59,290 bases of DNA from Flavobacterium sp. UBA6135 (GTDB taxonomy: Bacteria; Bacteroidota; Bacteroidia; Flavobacteriales; Flavobacteriaceae): assembly GCF_002428305.1 (NCBI RefSeq), contig NZ_DIVJ01000034.1, positions 1-59,290 on the forward strand, given 5' to 3'. The notes under the pieces were generated by a model that was not told where the DNA came from, ran no database searches, and saw nothing but the letters and a program-made list of their open reading frames with translations. This document shows, piece after piece, positions 35,782 to 42,972 of this stretch (positions within the stretch are counted from its first letter, which is position 1; each line of letters opens with the position of its first letter). The translations under genes were made by a program, and so were the position numbers.

Positions 35782-35985
35782 TTAACCAAAGATCAGATGG
35801 GCAATCTGATCGTATTTAATTCCGGTGTAGTTACAGAATTCGTCAATGGTGAGGAATTCTTTGTCGAGTTTGCCGTACTCATCTTTGATTTTCCGCATTA
35901 ACCGAGTGCTTTGCCGGTAGCTTTTACCGGTGATAAGCTGAATGTCTTTCGGGTAGATGCAGACTCTTTTTGGTCCGGGTTTCAT
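35782..35985 (-). CDS. Small flavobacterial protein, 67 aa, possibly DNA-binding
   Basis: 67 residues, basic N-terminus (MKPGPKRVCIYPKDIQLITGK) and two helix pairs (SYRQSTRLMRKIKDEYGK; TIDEFCNYTGIKYDQIAHLI). The second pair has a helix-turn-helix feel. Similar small proteins occur widely in flavobacterial accessory regions, by memory; no function is known. It stands alone between the mutagenesis operon and an IS110 element. Confidence 0.55.
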   Translation of the reverse strand: MKPGPKRVCIYPKDIQLITGKSYRQSTRLMRKIKDEYGKLDKEFLTIDEFCNYTGIKYDQIAHLIFG

Positions 35986-36180
35986 CTTTTTTTTGCGTAT
36001 CCGATTGTTTTTGATAATGGAGTGTATTCGATTTCATTTACTACTGTTCTGTTTTTTTCTCTCGCAAAGATTCTGTGTTGATTTCCTAAAAAATCTTAAT
36101 TTTATTTTTATCAGGCTTGTTGTTTTATATTTTTATATGATTAAATTTGTATTCTAAGTCAGCCATTGAGCTAGACTGTA

Positions 36181-36219
36181 TAGCGTGCTTATGCCTTTTG
36201 TGCTAGCACGCTATTTTTT
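36181..36219. terminator. Terminator hairpin at the end of the IS110 transposase gene
   Basis: Inverted repeat TAGCGTGCT (36181-36189) / AGCACGCTA (36205-36213) with T6 on the plus strand. It overlaps the last codons of the frameshifted transposase C-terminus. Could work toward the element or protect it from outside transcription. Confidence 0.5.
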
Positions 36220-36311
36220 GATTCATAATCCCGATCATATACTGTTTTATTTTTGTAAATAACGTAAACCAGTTCCAATAATTTTCTCTGAACCGCTACG
36301 CATCCTTTCAT
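36189..36311 (-). pseudogene. Out-of-frame C-terminal end of the IS110 transposase
   Basis: 40-residue frame beginning MKGCVAVQRKLLELVYVIY, the typical last helix of IS110 transposases, displaced by one base from the main gene. Ends at TAA 36189-36191 within the terminator hairpin. Confidence 0.7.
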
Positions 36312-37222
36312 TTTATTCCGTGTTTTGCTACAATTCTTGCGTACTGATTTCGAAAGTTCTCGTCCCATTTTATAGTGCTAAGTGCCGGTAAATGGAGGCA
36401 GCTTCTTAAATGTCGATTTCCTTTTTTGGATATTGATGGTTTACCTTTTACGGAGGTTCCCGATAGTTTTTCTTTTACATCTAATCCAGCATAACTTGCC
36501 AGTTGCTTTTTACTTCGTATTAGCTCAAATCCATTGGTCTCTCCAATTATTGTTGCTGCTGTCAATATTGATATCCCTGGAATTGTACAAATGTTATTTA
36601 TATCTACCATAAGCTCTTTGTTTTCTTTTACACTAATTTCAATCTCATTTTTAATTTCTTTTTCAAGGGTGTTTAAGAACATTATTCTTCTTTTTAAACG
36701 TTCAATACTTGAAAAATGAGGCATTGCTTCTGTTTCTTCAGCATGTAATTGATTTTTTACTATTGTTCTCTCATCTGTTATTTGACGACGTTCACGAGTG
36801 AGTTGTTTTAATAATCTATAAATTTCTTTTGGCTTTTTCCAATTGTCTAATTTTCTTTCCAATCCAAATCTGGCAATTCCTTCTGAACACGTTTTATCTG
36901 TGATTGTTTTGGTGTCTAAAGTTCTCATGTAATTACTGATTTTATTAGGCAAAACAATACTTATATCTTCTTCTTTTTCATCAAGATAATAGGCAAACTT
37001 TTGATGATAAACACCCGTGGCTTCCATAACATATCGAACTTTAATCTCTTTATCTGTGAGCTTATTTACCCATTCTGTAAGTTTTAAAAACCCTTTTTCG
37101 GTATTTTTAAAAATATTATAAGCGTACAATTCGATTGTTAAATCATCATGCATTCTTCCTAAAGTAACCACTAATTCTTTTTGTGCCACATCAATTCCTA
37201 ATACTTGTTTCAATAGTTTCAT
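36308..37222 (-). CDS. IS110-family DEDD transposase, C-terminus cut by a frameshift
   Basis: 304 residues: RuvC-like DEDD domain from D11 (LGIDVAQKE), with VMEATGVYHQKFA (about 65-77) and LDTKTITDKTCSEGIARFG (about 100-118). The Tnp domain follows with IPGISILTAATIIGE (about 218-232) and the serine-containing SVKGKPSISKKGNRHLR. The reading frame stops at GIK. The normal ending (MKGCVAVQRKLLELVYV...) continues in the next frame from 36311. Restoring one A in the AAAA run joins them. So either a one-base deletion inactivated it or a -1 slip is used. Confidence 0.88.
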   Translation of the reverse strand: MKLLKQVLGIDVAQKELVVTLGRMHDDLTIELYAYNIFKNTEKGFLKLTEWVNKLTDKEIKVRYVMEATGVYHQKFAYYLDEKEEDISIVLPNKISNYMRTLDTKTITDKTCSEGIARFGLERKLDNWKKPKEIYRLLKQLTRERRQITDERTIVKNQLHAEETEAMPHFSSIERLKRRIMFLNTLEKEIKNEIEISVKENKELMVDINNICTIPGISILTAATIIGETNGFELIRSKKQLASYAGLDVKEKLSGTSVKGKPSISKKGNRHLRSCLHLPALSTIKWDENFRNQYARIVAKHGIK

Positions 37223-37440
37223 AACTTCTTAATTTTAAATATGTTATTATAAAGTGATGAATCTCCCTTCGTCTTTTCTCCTGGTTGGATATTCTGGATA
37301 ATACGACATGCGTAGTTCCTTACATTCTGTTCAGACTCTAAAAGATAAAAAAGAATGAGGTCATATCTTTGCGTCAATGTACTTCTTGAGTCATTTAGTC
37401 GCGAATCGACTCTCACTCTCTTTCACTTTATAAATCCAAA
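37223..37440 (-). ncRNA. Candidate IS110 bridge-RNA region
   Basis: Non-coding stretch directly upstream of the transposase. In IS110-group elements such as IS621 the non-coding end next to the start of the recombinase gene encodes the bridge RNA that pairs with target and donor DNA. Location and length fit. I did not fold it, so structure is not shown. Confidence 0.3.
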
Positions 37441-38033
37441 TATATATATCTTTGAAACAAGATTTTATAACTATGCAAACATAGGAGTCGCTAAGACTAG
37501 GGTTCGCTATGGTTCACGCATTAGAAACGCAAAGATATGGCGTTCGCTTAGGTTTCTCGCGAGGTCAAAGTATACTTTTTTTTCTCTCGCAAAGCCGCAA
37601 AGCCGCAATGATATGGCGTTCGCTTATGTTTCTCGCAAAGTCGCAGTGACTAGCATTCTCTAGGTTTACGCATAGGAGACGCAAAGGCATAGCTTTCGCT
37701 ATGGATTACTGAACGTAGCAAGTTTTAAATTTAAGAACGTTTACTGTGTTTCTTTTCTAGAGGTTCAGCTCTGTGAAATCGAAATTTATCCTTATCTCAA
37801 CATTGGATAACTATTATACGGGTGCAATTTACAACTTTTTTCTTACGAAAATACTAGGACACCCCTGTCACTTTGTGTCGTATTGTGTCGTATTAGGACA
37901 TCCGGTACACTGCCTTTTTGTATTGCGGGTACTTCTCTGCTGAACTTTGTCTCAGTCTTTTAGAGATACGTTGCAACGAAAAATAAAAAAGACCGAGTTT
38001 TTAAAACAAAGTTTCATTTAAAATTTTAAGATC
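37441..38033. other. Repeat-bearing non-coding spacer
   Basis: No gene supported. Contains a degenerate direct repeat pair and TGTCGTATTG-type tandem words (about 37876-37895) ahead of the next gene. Rich in GCAAAG/CGCTA words often seen in flavobacterial spacers. Confidence 0.5.
37534..37636 (+). repeat. Direct repeat pair, 27 bases each, 76 apart
   Basis: Copies at 37534-37560 and 37610-37636 both read GATATGGCGTTCGCTTA followed by GGTTTCTCGC or TGTTTCTCGC (one mismatch). Only two copies and no regular spacer series, so not CRISPR. Confidence 0.7.
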
Positions 38034-38789
38034 ATGGCCAGACAAAAAGGCATTATCAAGTTGAAAGGTACTATCGGAGATATTACTTTTTTAAAGACCC
38101 AAGATGGGTATATAGCGAAGGAGCGTACTTCGCTGGACGGTAACAGAATTAAAAACGATGCTGCTTTTCAGCGTACTCGGGAGAACAATTCTGAATTTGG
38201 ACGAGGCGGCAAGGCCGGGCGTAAGTTGCGAACAGCTATTCGTCCGTTGTTATTGAGTGCTTCCGATTCCAGAATGGTGAGTAGGCTCACACAAAGTATG
38301 ATTCAAGTGTTGCAGACCGACACGATTAGCGACCGAGGTATGCGTGATGTTATCAATGGTGATTTAGGACTACTTACCGGTTTTGAGTTTAACCTTAAAG
38401 GTAAGTTAAGCGGTAGTTTGTTTGTCCCTTTTGAGGGTGTAATAGACCGAGTAGCCGGAACGTTATCGGTGGATATCGCTTCCTTTGTACCTTCGCAAAT
38501 GCTAGCAGTACCACAAGGTACGACTCATTTCAAGATTGTCTCCGGTGGGGTTGATTTAGATTTTGAGACCGGTGTATTTGTTACGGAAACGTCGGAGACT
38601 GCGATTTTACCGTGGGATATTACACCTACTGCAGTAATTAATCACGTGAATAGTGTGCCCGCTAACAGTGCTCATCCGTTGTTTTTGGTTTTGGGTATTG
38701 TCTTCTACCAAGAAGTTAACGGCAGTATGTATCCGTTGAAAAATGGTGCGTTTAATCCGTTGTCGATTGTAGGAGTTGACACTCTTTAA
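38034..38789 (+). CDS. Hypothetical protein, 251 aa, head of a four-gene cassette
   Basis: Soluble protein starting MARQKGIIKLKGTIGDITFL, with an arginine-rich region RTRENNSEFGRGGKAGRKLR (about 43-62) and a beta-rich second half that looks like an immunoglobulin-like domain (about 110-250). I know similar proteins only as unnamed flavobacterial proteins, usually with a DUF5675 gene next to them as here. The basic first third and domain architecture suggest a structural or secreted particle protein, but no signal peptide is seen. Function unknown. Confidence 0.75.
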   Translation: MARQKGIIKLKGTIGDITFLKTQDGYIAKERTSLDGNRIKNDAAFQRTRENNSEFGRGGKAGRKLRTAIRPLLLSASDSRMVSRLTQSMIQVLQTDTISDRGMRDVINGDLGLLTGFEFNLKGKLSGSLFVPFEGVIDRVAGTLSVDIASFVPSQMLAVPQGTTHFKIVSGGVDLDFETGVFVTETSETAILPWDITPTAVINHVNSVPANSAHPLFLVLGIVFYQEVNGSMYPLKNGAFNPLSIVGVDTL

Positions 38790-38792
38790 TTG

Positions 38793-39188
38793 ATGGATTT
38801 AGTACTGGAACGTATTTACTTCCCTGAGGGTACTAATGGGATGCTAACCGTCAATGGTACGCTTATATGCTACACTATTGAGTTGCCTGACCAAGGCAAT
38901 CAACGCGGTATTTCCTGTGTGCCTGAGGGGAAGTATTTACTACGGAGGCGTTATAGTACGCGATTTCAGCATCATTTGGAACTGGTAGATGTTCCGGAAA
39001 GGAATTTTATTTTGATTCATTCCGCCAATGATGCCTTGCGAGAATTGCGTGGTTGTATTGCACCTGTGACCACACTCACAGCACCGGGCAATGGCGTTCA
39101 ATTCCGAAAAGCTTTTGAAAAGCTCATGGAGTATGTAGGACTTGCTATGGATTCGGGCGTATTGGTTTATTTAGAAATCACCACTTAA
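38793..39188 (+). CDS. DUF5675-family protein
   Basis: 131 residues from the ATG at 38793, after a TTG that is unlikely to be the start. DUF5675 pattern: PEGKYLLRRRYSTRF, LVDVPERNFILIHSANDA (about 65-82), GCIAPVTTL. The IH...GC arrangement recalls lysis or cell-wall-cleaving proteins of phage, and the two small membrane proteins downstream could be holin-like. Enzyme activity is not established for the family. It starts 3 bases after the previous gene. Confidence 0.75.
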   Translation: MDLVLERIYFPEGTNGMLTVNGTLICYTIELPDQGNQRGISCVPEGKYLLRRRYSTRFQHHLELVDVPERNFILIHSANDALRELRGCIAPVTTLTAPGNGVQFRKAFEKLMEYVGLAMDSGVLVYLEITT

Positions 39189-39199
39189 AATTAGAATTT

Positions 39200-39421
39200 A
39201 TGAATAAGATTGTAGAGCGAGCTTCGGCTCCGACCCCCAAGTTTTTTAGAGTTCTTCGCACGGTCGGTTTTGCTTTAGCGGCCGTTGGCGGTGCGATTTT
39301 AACTGCTCCCATTGCCTTACCTGCTGCATTGGTTACGATAGGCGGTTATATGGTTGTTGGCGGCGGTGTAGCCTCAGCGGTTAGTCAGTTGACTATTTCT
39401 GATGATGCATCAGACGAGTAG
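39200..39421 (+). CDS. Small membrane protein, 73 aa
   Basis: Short basic N-terminus followed by two hydrophobic, Gly/Ala-rich segments (about residues 23-41 and 44-64) and an acidic end (DDASDE). Third gene of the cassette, overlapping the next by 20 bases. Holin-like topology, but no family recognised. Confidence 0.65.
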   Translation: MNKIVERASAPTPKFFRVLRTVGFALAAVGGAILTAPIALPAALVTIGGYMVVGGGVASAVSQLTISDDASDE

Positions 39422-39599
39422 TCCGCTGTTTATGGGCACAGCAGGTGGTACACTATTCAGTGTGATTCCCTTATTGAGCCGCAGTGATTTGTTACAGACG
39501 GCTGTCTTGGCAGCTGTTGGAGCTGTTGTCAGTTTTGGGGTTTCTTTATTGTTGAAGTACCTGTGTCGCAAGCGATGTAGGAGGACGCGAGAGCGTTGA
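39402..39599 (+). CDS. Small holin-like membrane protein, 65 aa
   Basis: One or two hydrophobic segments (about 10-24 and 31-53) and a strongly basic tail (RKRCRRTRER). Overlaps the previous gene; ATG codons at 39402 or 39405 are both possible starts. Closely followed by a strong terminator, so it ends the four-gene unit. Role inferred from topology only. Confidence 0.6.
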   Translation: MMHQTSSPLFMGTAGGTLFSVIPLLSRSDLLQTAVLAAVGAVVSFGVSLLLKYLCRKRCRRTRER

Positions 39600-39602
39600 A
39601 GG

Positions 39603-39632
39603 AAAGCCGGGTGAAAGCCCGGTTTTTTTTTT
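39603..39632 (+). terminator. Intrinsic terminator of the four-gene cassette
   Basis: CCGGG-TGAAAG-CCCGG stem-loop (39607-39622) followed by ten T residues. Confidence 0.9.
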
Positions 39633-39702
39633 GGAGGCAAGAGGCAAGAGGCAGGAGGCAAGAGGCAGGAGGCAAAAGGCAAGAGGCAAGAGGCAGGTGG
39701 CA
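39633..39702 (+). repeat. Heptanucleotide tandem repeat (GGCAAGA units)
   Basis: About ten imperfect 7-base units of GGCAAGA/GGCAGGA directly after the terminator. Likely slippage-prone; no coding role. Confidence 0.9.
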
Positions 39703-39703
39703 A

Positions 39704-40301
39704 TACATCAGATTTTAGGTAGTCCTGAGATGCTATTGTCTCACAATATCTATGATGAACTGAGGTAGCTTGTTGTTAAAAATGTTGGAGGAACTGATGT
39801 CTCTACCTTCAATGGTCTACAGAAAGTAAACCACAAGTATAACCCCCGATAATTATGGTTTTGCCAAATTAAATTTTTTCTATCTTTGAAAGATGAGTAG
39901 AAAATACAAATTTGGAGAAGCAACCTGAATTTTTTTCATATTCACTAAATTCGAAATATATCAGTGCTAGAAATCACGGGAATGATGATCAAACTATTTT
40001 AGGATTAAGTTAAATATGTAAACTTATTTTAGGAGGAGACAGCATAACACTTCCTGTTTTTTCAATACGAATCATAACGATGTAAATTATTCAAAATTCA
40101 TTACATTAACAATCGGATTATCTGCTTTTTCTATAATAAAAATTGGAACTGTATATTTGCTGCGAAGTCAGAGACATTTCTTTAGATTTGTTTAAGTGAG
40201 TTATTAAATTAGAAGCTGTACTAGATAAAAAATTGTCACTAAAAATAGTAACTAGGCAATCTATAAATTTTTATCTTTATCCTTTGCTAAAATAAGCTTT
40301 G
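39704..40301. other. Non-coding stretch with transposase remnant
   Basis: No intact gene. Holds a Y1-transposase scrap at 39881-39928; the remainder shows stops in all frames. Confidence 0.5.
39881..39928 (+). pseudogene. Remnant of a REP-associated (Y1, IS200-like) transposase start
   Basis: -7 box TATCTTTG (39881-39888), then ATG at 39893 beginning MSRKYKFGEAT and stop. The opening MSRKYKF is the typical start of flavobacterial Y1 transposases; the rest is scrambled. Confidence 0.45.
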
Positions 40302-41924
40302 ATGAAAATTTCTTTACTGAAACAATACTTGCGTTTGTCACTGTTTTTGCTCTATTTCACTACTGTACATGAGACTATTGCACAAGATTCTATTGTTTGT
40401 CATGCGTTATTAAAAAAAGGTGTAGATGATATGATGAATGTACGCTACGCATCTGCCCTTGAAAACTTATCAAAATCCAAAGCGTTAGCTCAATCCGCAA
40501 AATTATCAAATCCCCTATTTTTAGCCACCAATAATTTGGGGTTAACCTATTTTAAAATGATGGATTATGGCCAGGCACTTACCTATTATTTGGAGGCCTA
40601 TGAACTTGCGATAGCTCAAAAGAATCCGGTAAATGAAATGACGGTACTCAATAATATTGCTATTGTTTACATCAAAGAAAAGAAATTGGAACAAGCAGAA
40701 TCCTATTTCTTGAAGTCCTTTGCAATTGCAAAAGAACAAAAGTTGGATACCCGTATTGGTTATTATGCCACCAATTTGGCTCAACTGAATTTAGAAATGA
40801 ATAATTTGGCGAAGGCAACAACTTATATTGCTACCGCTGTTCCCAAGCTACAATCAGAGCCTCGTATTTTAATGAGTGCTTTGCTTGTTCAAAACGCCAT
40901 TTTATTGGAAAAGGGTTTTTCAAAAGAAGTTTTAAAGAACGGACTTCCGTTACTGGAAAAAGCTCAAAAAAGCAATTTTGCGGAAGAACAGACCGAATTA
41001 CTTCTTTTGATAGCAAAGGCTTATTTCAAGGATCGTCAGTTTGACAAAGCCATGCACTATGTTGAACGCGGGCTTTCTTCTACACAACATCATGAAGTGA
41101 AAATTCAACTTTTTGAACTTCATTCGCAAATCGCCTTTCAATTGCAGCTTCTTGAAAAATCACTAGCTTCAAAGGATTCCATTATCCAATTAACCCAACT
41201 ACTCAGTGATACCAAAAACAGTGAATTACTTGAAAACACTACCCTGCGTTTTGAGCTCTCCGAATCAAAGTATGCTTTAGCTATTTCAAAAGCCCAATCC
41301 GAAAACCAACGAAAGGTCTATTTACTATCTATTATTTTATTGTTTTTGCTCCTCTTTATCTTACTTGTTGTGTTTTATAAACGAAATCAATTGACTAAGC
41401 AAAAGCGAATTATTGAAGCCAATACATTACAAATTAAGCATTTGGAACTTGAAAAAGAAAAGAATCAACGAAAGCTTTTGGAACATGAAGTTGAATTGAA
41501 AAATAAAATGATTTCGGACAAGGTACTTTTTCAATCGACGCGAAATGAATTGATTGAATCCCTTATTCAAACCATTACCCGAGCTACTAACTTTACAAGT
41601 GATGTCACATTACTACAATCTGTCAAAGAATTAAAGAGTCATTTAAAGGAGGATGTGAAATGGGAAGATTTTACTGCCCATTTTGAGCATGTCAATACTG
41701 ATTTTATCCATGCATTAAAGCTAAAGCATCCGGATTTAAACGCCAATGATATTCGGTTTTTGTCTTTTATCTATTTGAATATCAGTCTGAAGGAAATTGC
41801 TTCTTTGTTACATATTTCACCAGAGAGTTGTAGAAAAAGAAAAGAGCGACTTATTAAAAAGTTGGGTATTGGGATTACTACACCTCTTTATACTTACTTG
41901 ACTCAGGTGGCTAAAACCAAGTAA
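40302..41924 (+). CDS. TPR membrane protein with C-terminal HTH (LuxR-like) domain
   Basis: 540 residues from the ATG at 40302. Signal peptide (about 1-28, TIAQ), TPR repeats in the periplasm (about 50-280), one transmembrane helix (about 344-364, VYLLSIILLFLLLFILLVVF), a cytoplasmic coiled coil (about 370-410) and a C-terminal helix-turn-helix (about 490-530, ISLKEIASLLHISPESCRKRKERL). A one-piece sensor-regulator common in Bacteroidota. The next gene, a secreted protein, starts 116 bases on, after three TGTCAC repeats, and may be its target. Confidence 0.85.
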   Translation: MKISLLKQYLRLSLFLLYFTTVHETIAQDSIVCHALLKKGVDDMMNVRYASALENLSKSKALAQSAKLSNPLFLATNNLGLTYFKMMDYGQALTYYLEAYELAIAQKNPVNEMTVLNNIAIVYIKEKKLEQAESYFLKSFAIAKEQKLDTRIGYYATNLAQLNLEMNNLAKATTYIATAVPKLQSEPRILMSALLVQNAILLEKGFSKEVLKNGLPLLEKAQKSNFAEEQTELLLLIAKAYFKDRQFDKAMHYVERGLSSTQHHEVKIQLFELHSQIAFQLQLLEKSLASKDSIIQLTQLLSDTKNSELLENTTLRFELSESKYALAISKAQSENQRKVYLLSIILLFLLLFILLVVFYKRNQLTKQKRIIEANTLQIKHLELEKEKNQRKLLEHEVELKNKMISDKVLFQSTRNELIESLIQTITRATNFTSDVTLLQSVKELKSHLKEDVKWEDFTAHFEHVNTDFIHALKLKHPDLNANDIRFLSFIYLNISLKEIASLLHISPESCRKRKERLIKKLGIGITTPLYTYLTQVAKTK

Positions 41925-41952
41925 TGTCACAAAATGTCACGCTCGATGTCAC
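41924..41952. promoter_or_regulatory. Three ATGTCAC direct repeats upstream of the T9SS protein gene
   Basis: ATGTCAC at 41924-41930, 41934-41940 and 41946-41952, spaced 10 and 12 bases, close to one DNA helical turn. Looks like a multi-site operator, perhaps for the HTH protein encoded immediately upstream. Confidence 0.45.
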
Positions 41953-42039
41953 GTCTTGTAGCATTATTTTAACCTTATTTACTATTTCTATTTGTTTACT
42001 TTGTTTGAGAAATTAAATAACCAAATAAATAAACAAGCT

Positions 42040-42906
42040 ATGAAAAAAAATTTACTTTTCCTTTTTGTATTCCTTTTGAACTTTAACATGCAGGCACAGG
42101 CCCCGCAAATTGAAGGCGACATTTTGATGTGTCCATGGACAGATGGCACAGCTTCGATAACTACTAGTCAAACCTATGATAGTTATCAATGGTATTTTAA
42201 ATATTGGTTTCTACCGGGTGAGTATGAAGCCATCAGTGGAGCCACCGGTGCAAGTTTAACTTATGATTGGTATACGTATGACCAAGCCTTATTGAAGGTT
42301 GTTGTAACACTTGATGGATCGACATTTGAATCCAATGTGATTCAAGTAGACAGTTGGAATTGGGTTGGGTTGGTTGTTTTTAATGAAATGAATGATAATG
42401 TCACTTTTGATCCGGATACTGAAACTTTTTTATTATGTGAAGGCACTACCTTTGAATTGTCAATCAATAATCCTCCTTATGATACGAATATTGTTTGGTA
42501 TAAAAATGACACGCCAATAGCAGGAGCCACCCAATCTAATTATATGGTGACTGAACCCGGCTATTATTATGTAATTGCAGCCCCTTCTTTTTGCCCGGAC
42601 AATTCCAGCAATTCCTTAGGATTTGCTGTTGCTTGGAATCCGGATTGTAGTTTAAGTGTTACTAATCCGAATGGTAACCCTGTTGTGCAGGTATATCCCA
42701 ATCCCGCAAAAGATAAAATTAGAATAAGCTCACAAAACTTTCAACCTGAAAGCTATTCCATTTTGGACGTAATGGGTAAAGTAATACAATCGGGATTTTT
42801 AGCTGATGATGGGTTTTTGGATATTTCCAAACTATCAAGCGGTATGTATCTCTTACAAATCAATAGCGATATGCAATTGACCACCCATAAAATCATTAAA
42901 GAATAA
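42040..42906 (+). CDS. Secreted protein with T9SS type A sorting domain
   Basis: 288 residues from the ATG at 42040; the TTT/TTG codons upstream are not good starts. Signal peptide (MKKNLLFLFVFLLNFNMQAQA), two immunoglobulin-like regions (about 24-105 and 120-200) and a C-terminal type IX secretion sorting domain (about 215-288: VVQVYPNPAKDKIRI, ISKLSSGMYLLQI, THKIIKE). Predicted to be exported and attached to or released from the cell surface. Possibly adhesive; no enzyme motif. Confidence 0.88.
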   Translation: MKKNLLFLFVFLLNFNMQAQAPQIEGDILMCPWTDGTASITTSQTYDSYQWYFKYWFLPGEYEAISGATGASLTYDWYTYDQALLKVVVTLDGSTFESNVIQVDSWNWVGLVVFNEMNDNVTFDPDTETFLLCEGTTFELSINNPPYDTNIVWYKNDTPIAGATQSNYMVTEPGYYYVIAAPSFCPDNSSNSLGFAVAWNPDCSLSVTNPNGNPVVQVYPNPAKDKIRISSQNFQPESYSILDVMGKVIQSGFLADDGFLDISKLSSGMYLLQINSDMQLTTHKIIKE

Positions 42907-42972
42907 TCAATCAATAAATCAATAGTTTTTTTAGAAGTGCTCAATTTACACTAGTGGATTGGGCCTTTTTAT

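Larger units (their letters stand above)
36189..37222 (-). mobile_element. IS110-family insertion sequence (coding part)
   Basis: Contains a DEDD transposase gene and its out-of-frame C-terminal tail. Exact ends cannot be set, since IS110 elements lack terminal inverted repeats. The roughly 200 non-coding bases upstream of the gene (37223-37440) are probably part of it. Confidence 0.8.

Noticed and set aside
37223..37416. Minus-strand 65-codon frame ahead of the IS110 transposase
   Set aside because: Overlaps the non-coding end of the element and shows no recognised motif.
37534..37636. Possible CRISPR array
   Set aside because: Only two repeat copies, no regular spacer series and no cas genes in the window.
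39410..39703. Minus-strand frame with repeated PASCLLP
   Set aside because: Translation of the heptamer repeat and the terminator; opposite to well-supported small genes.
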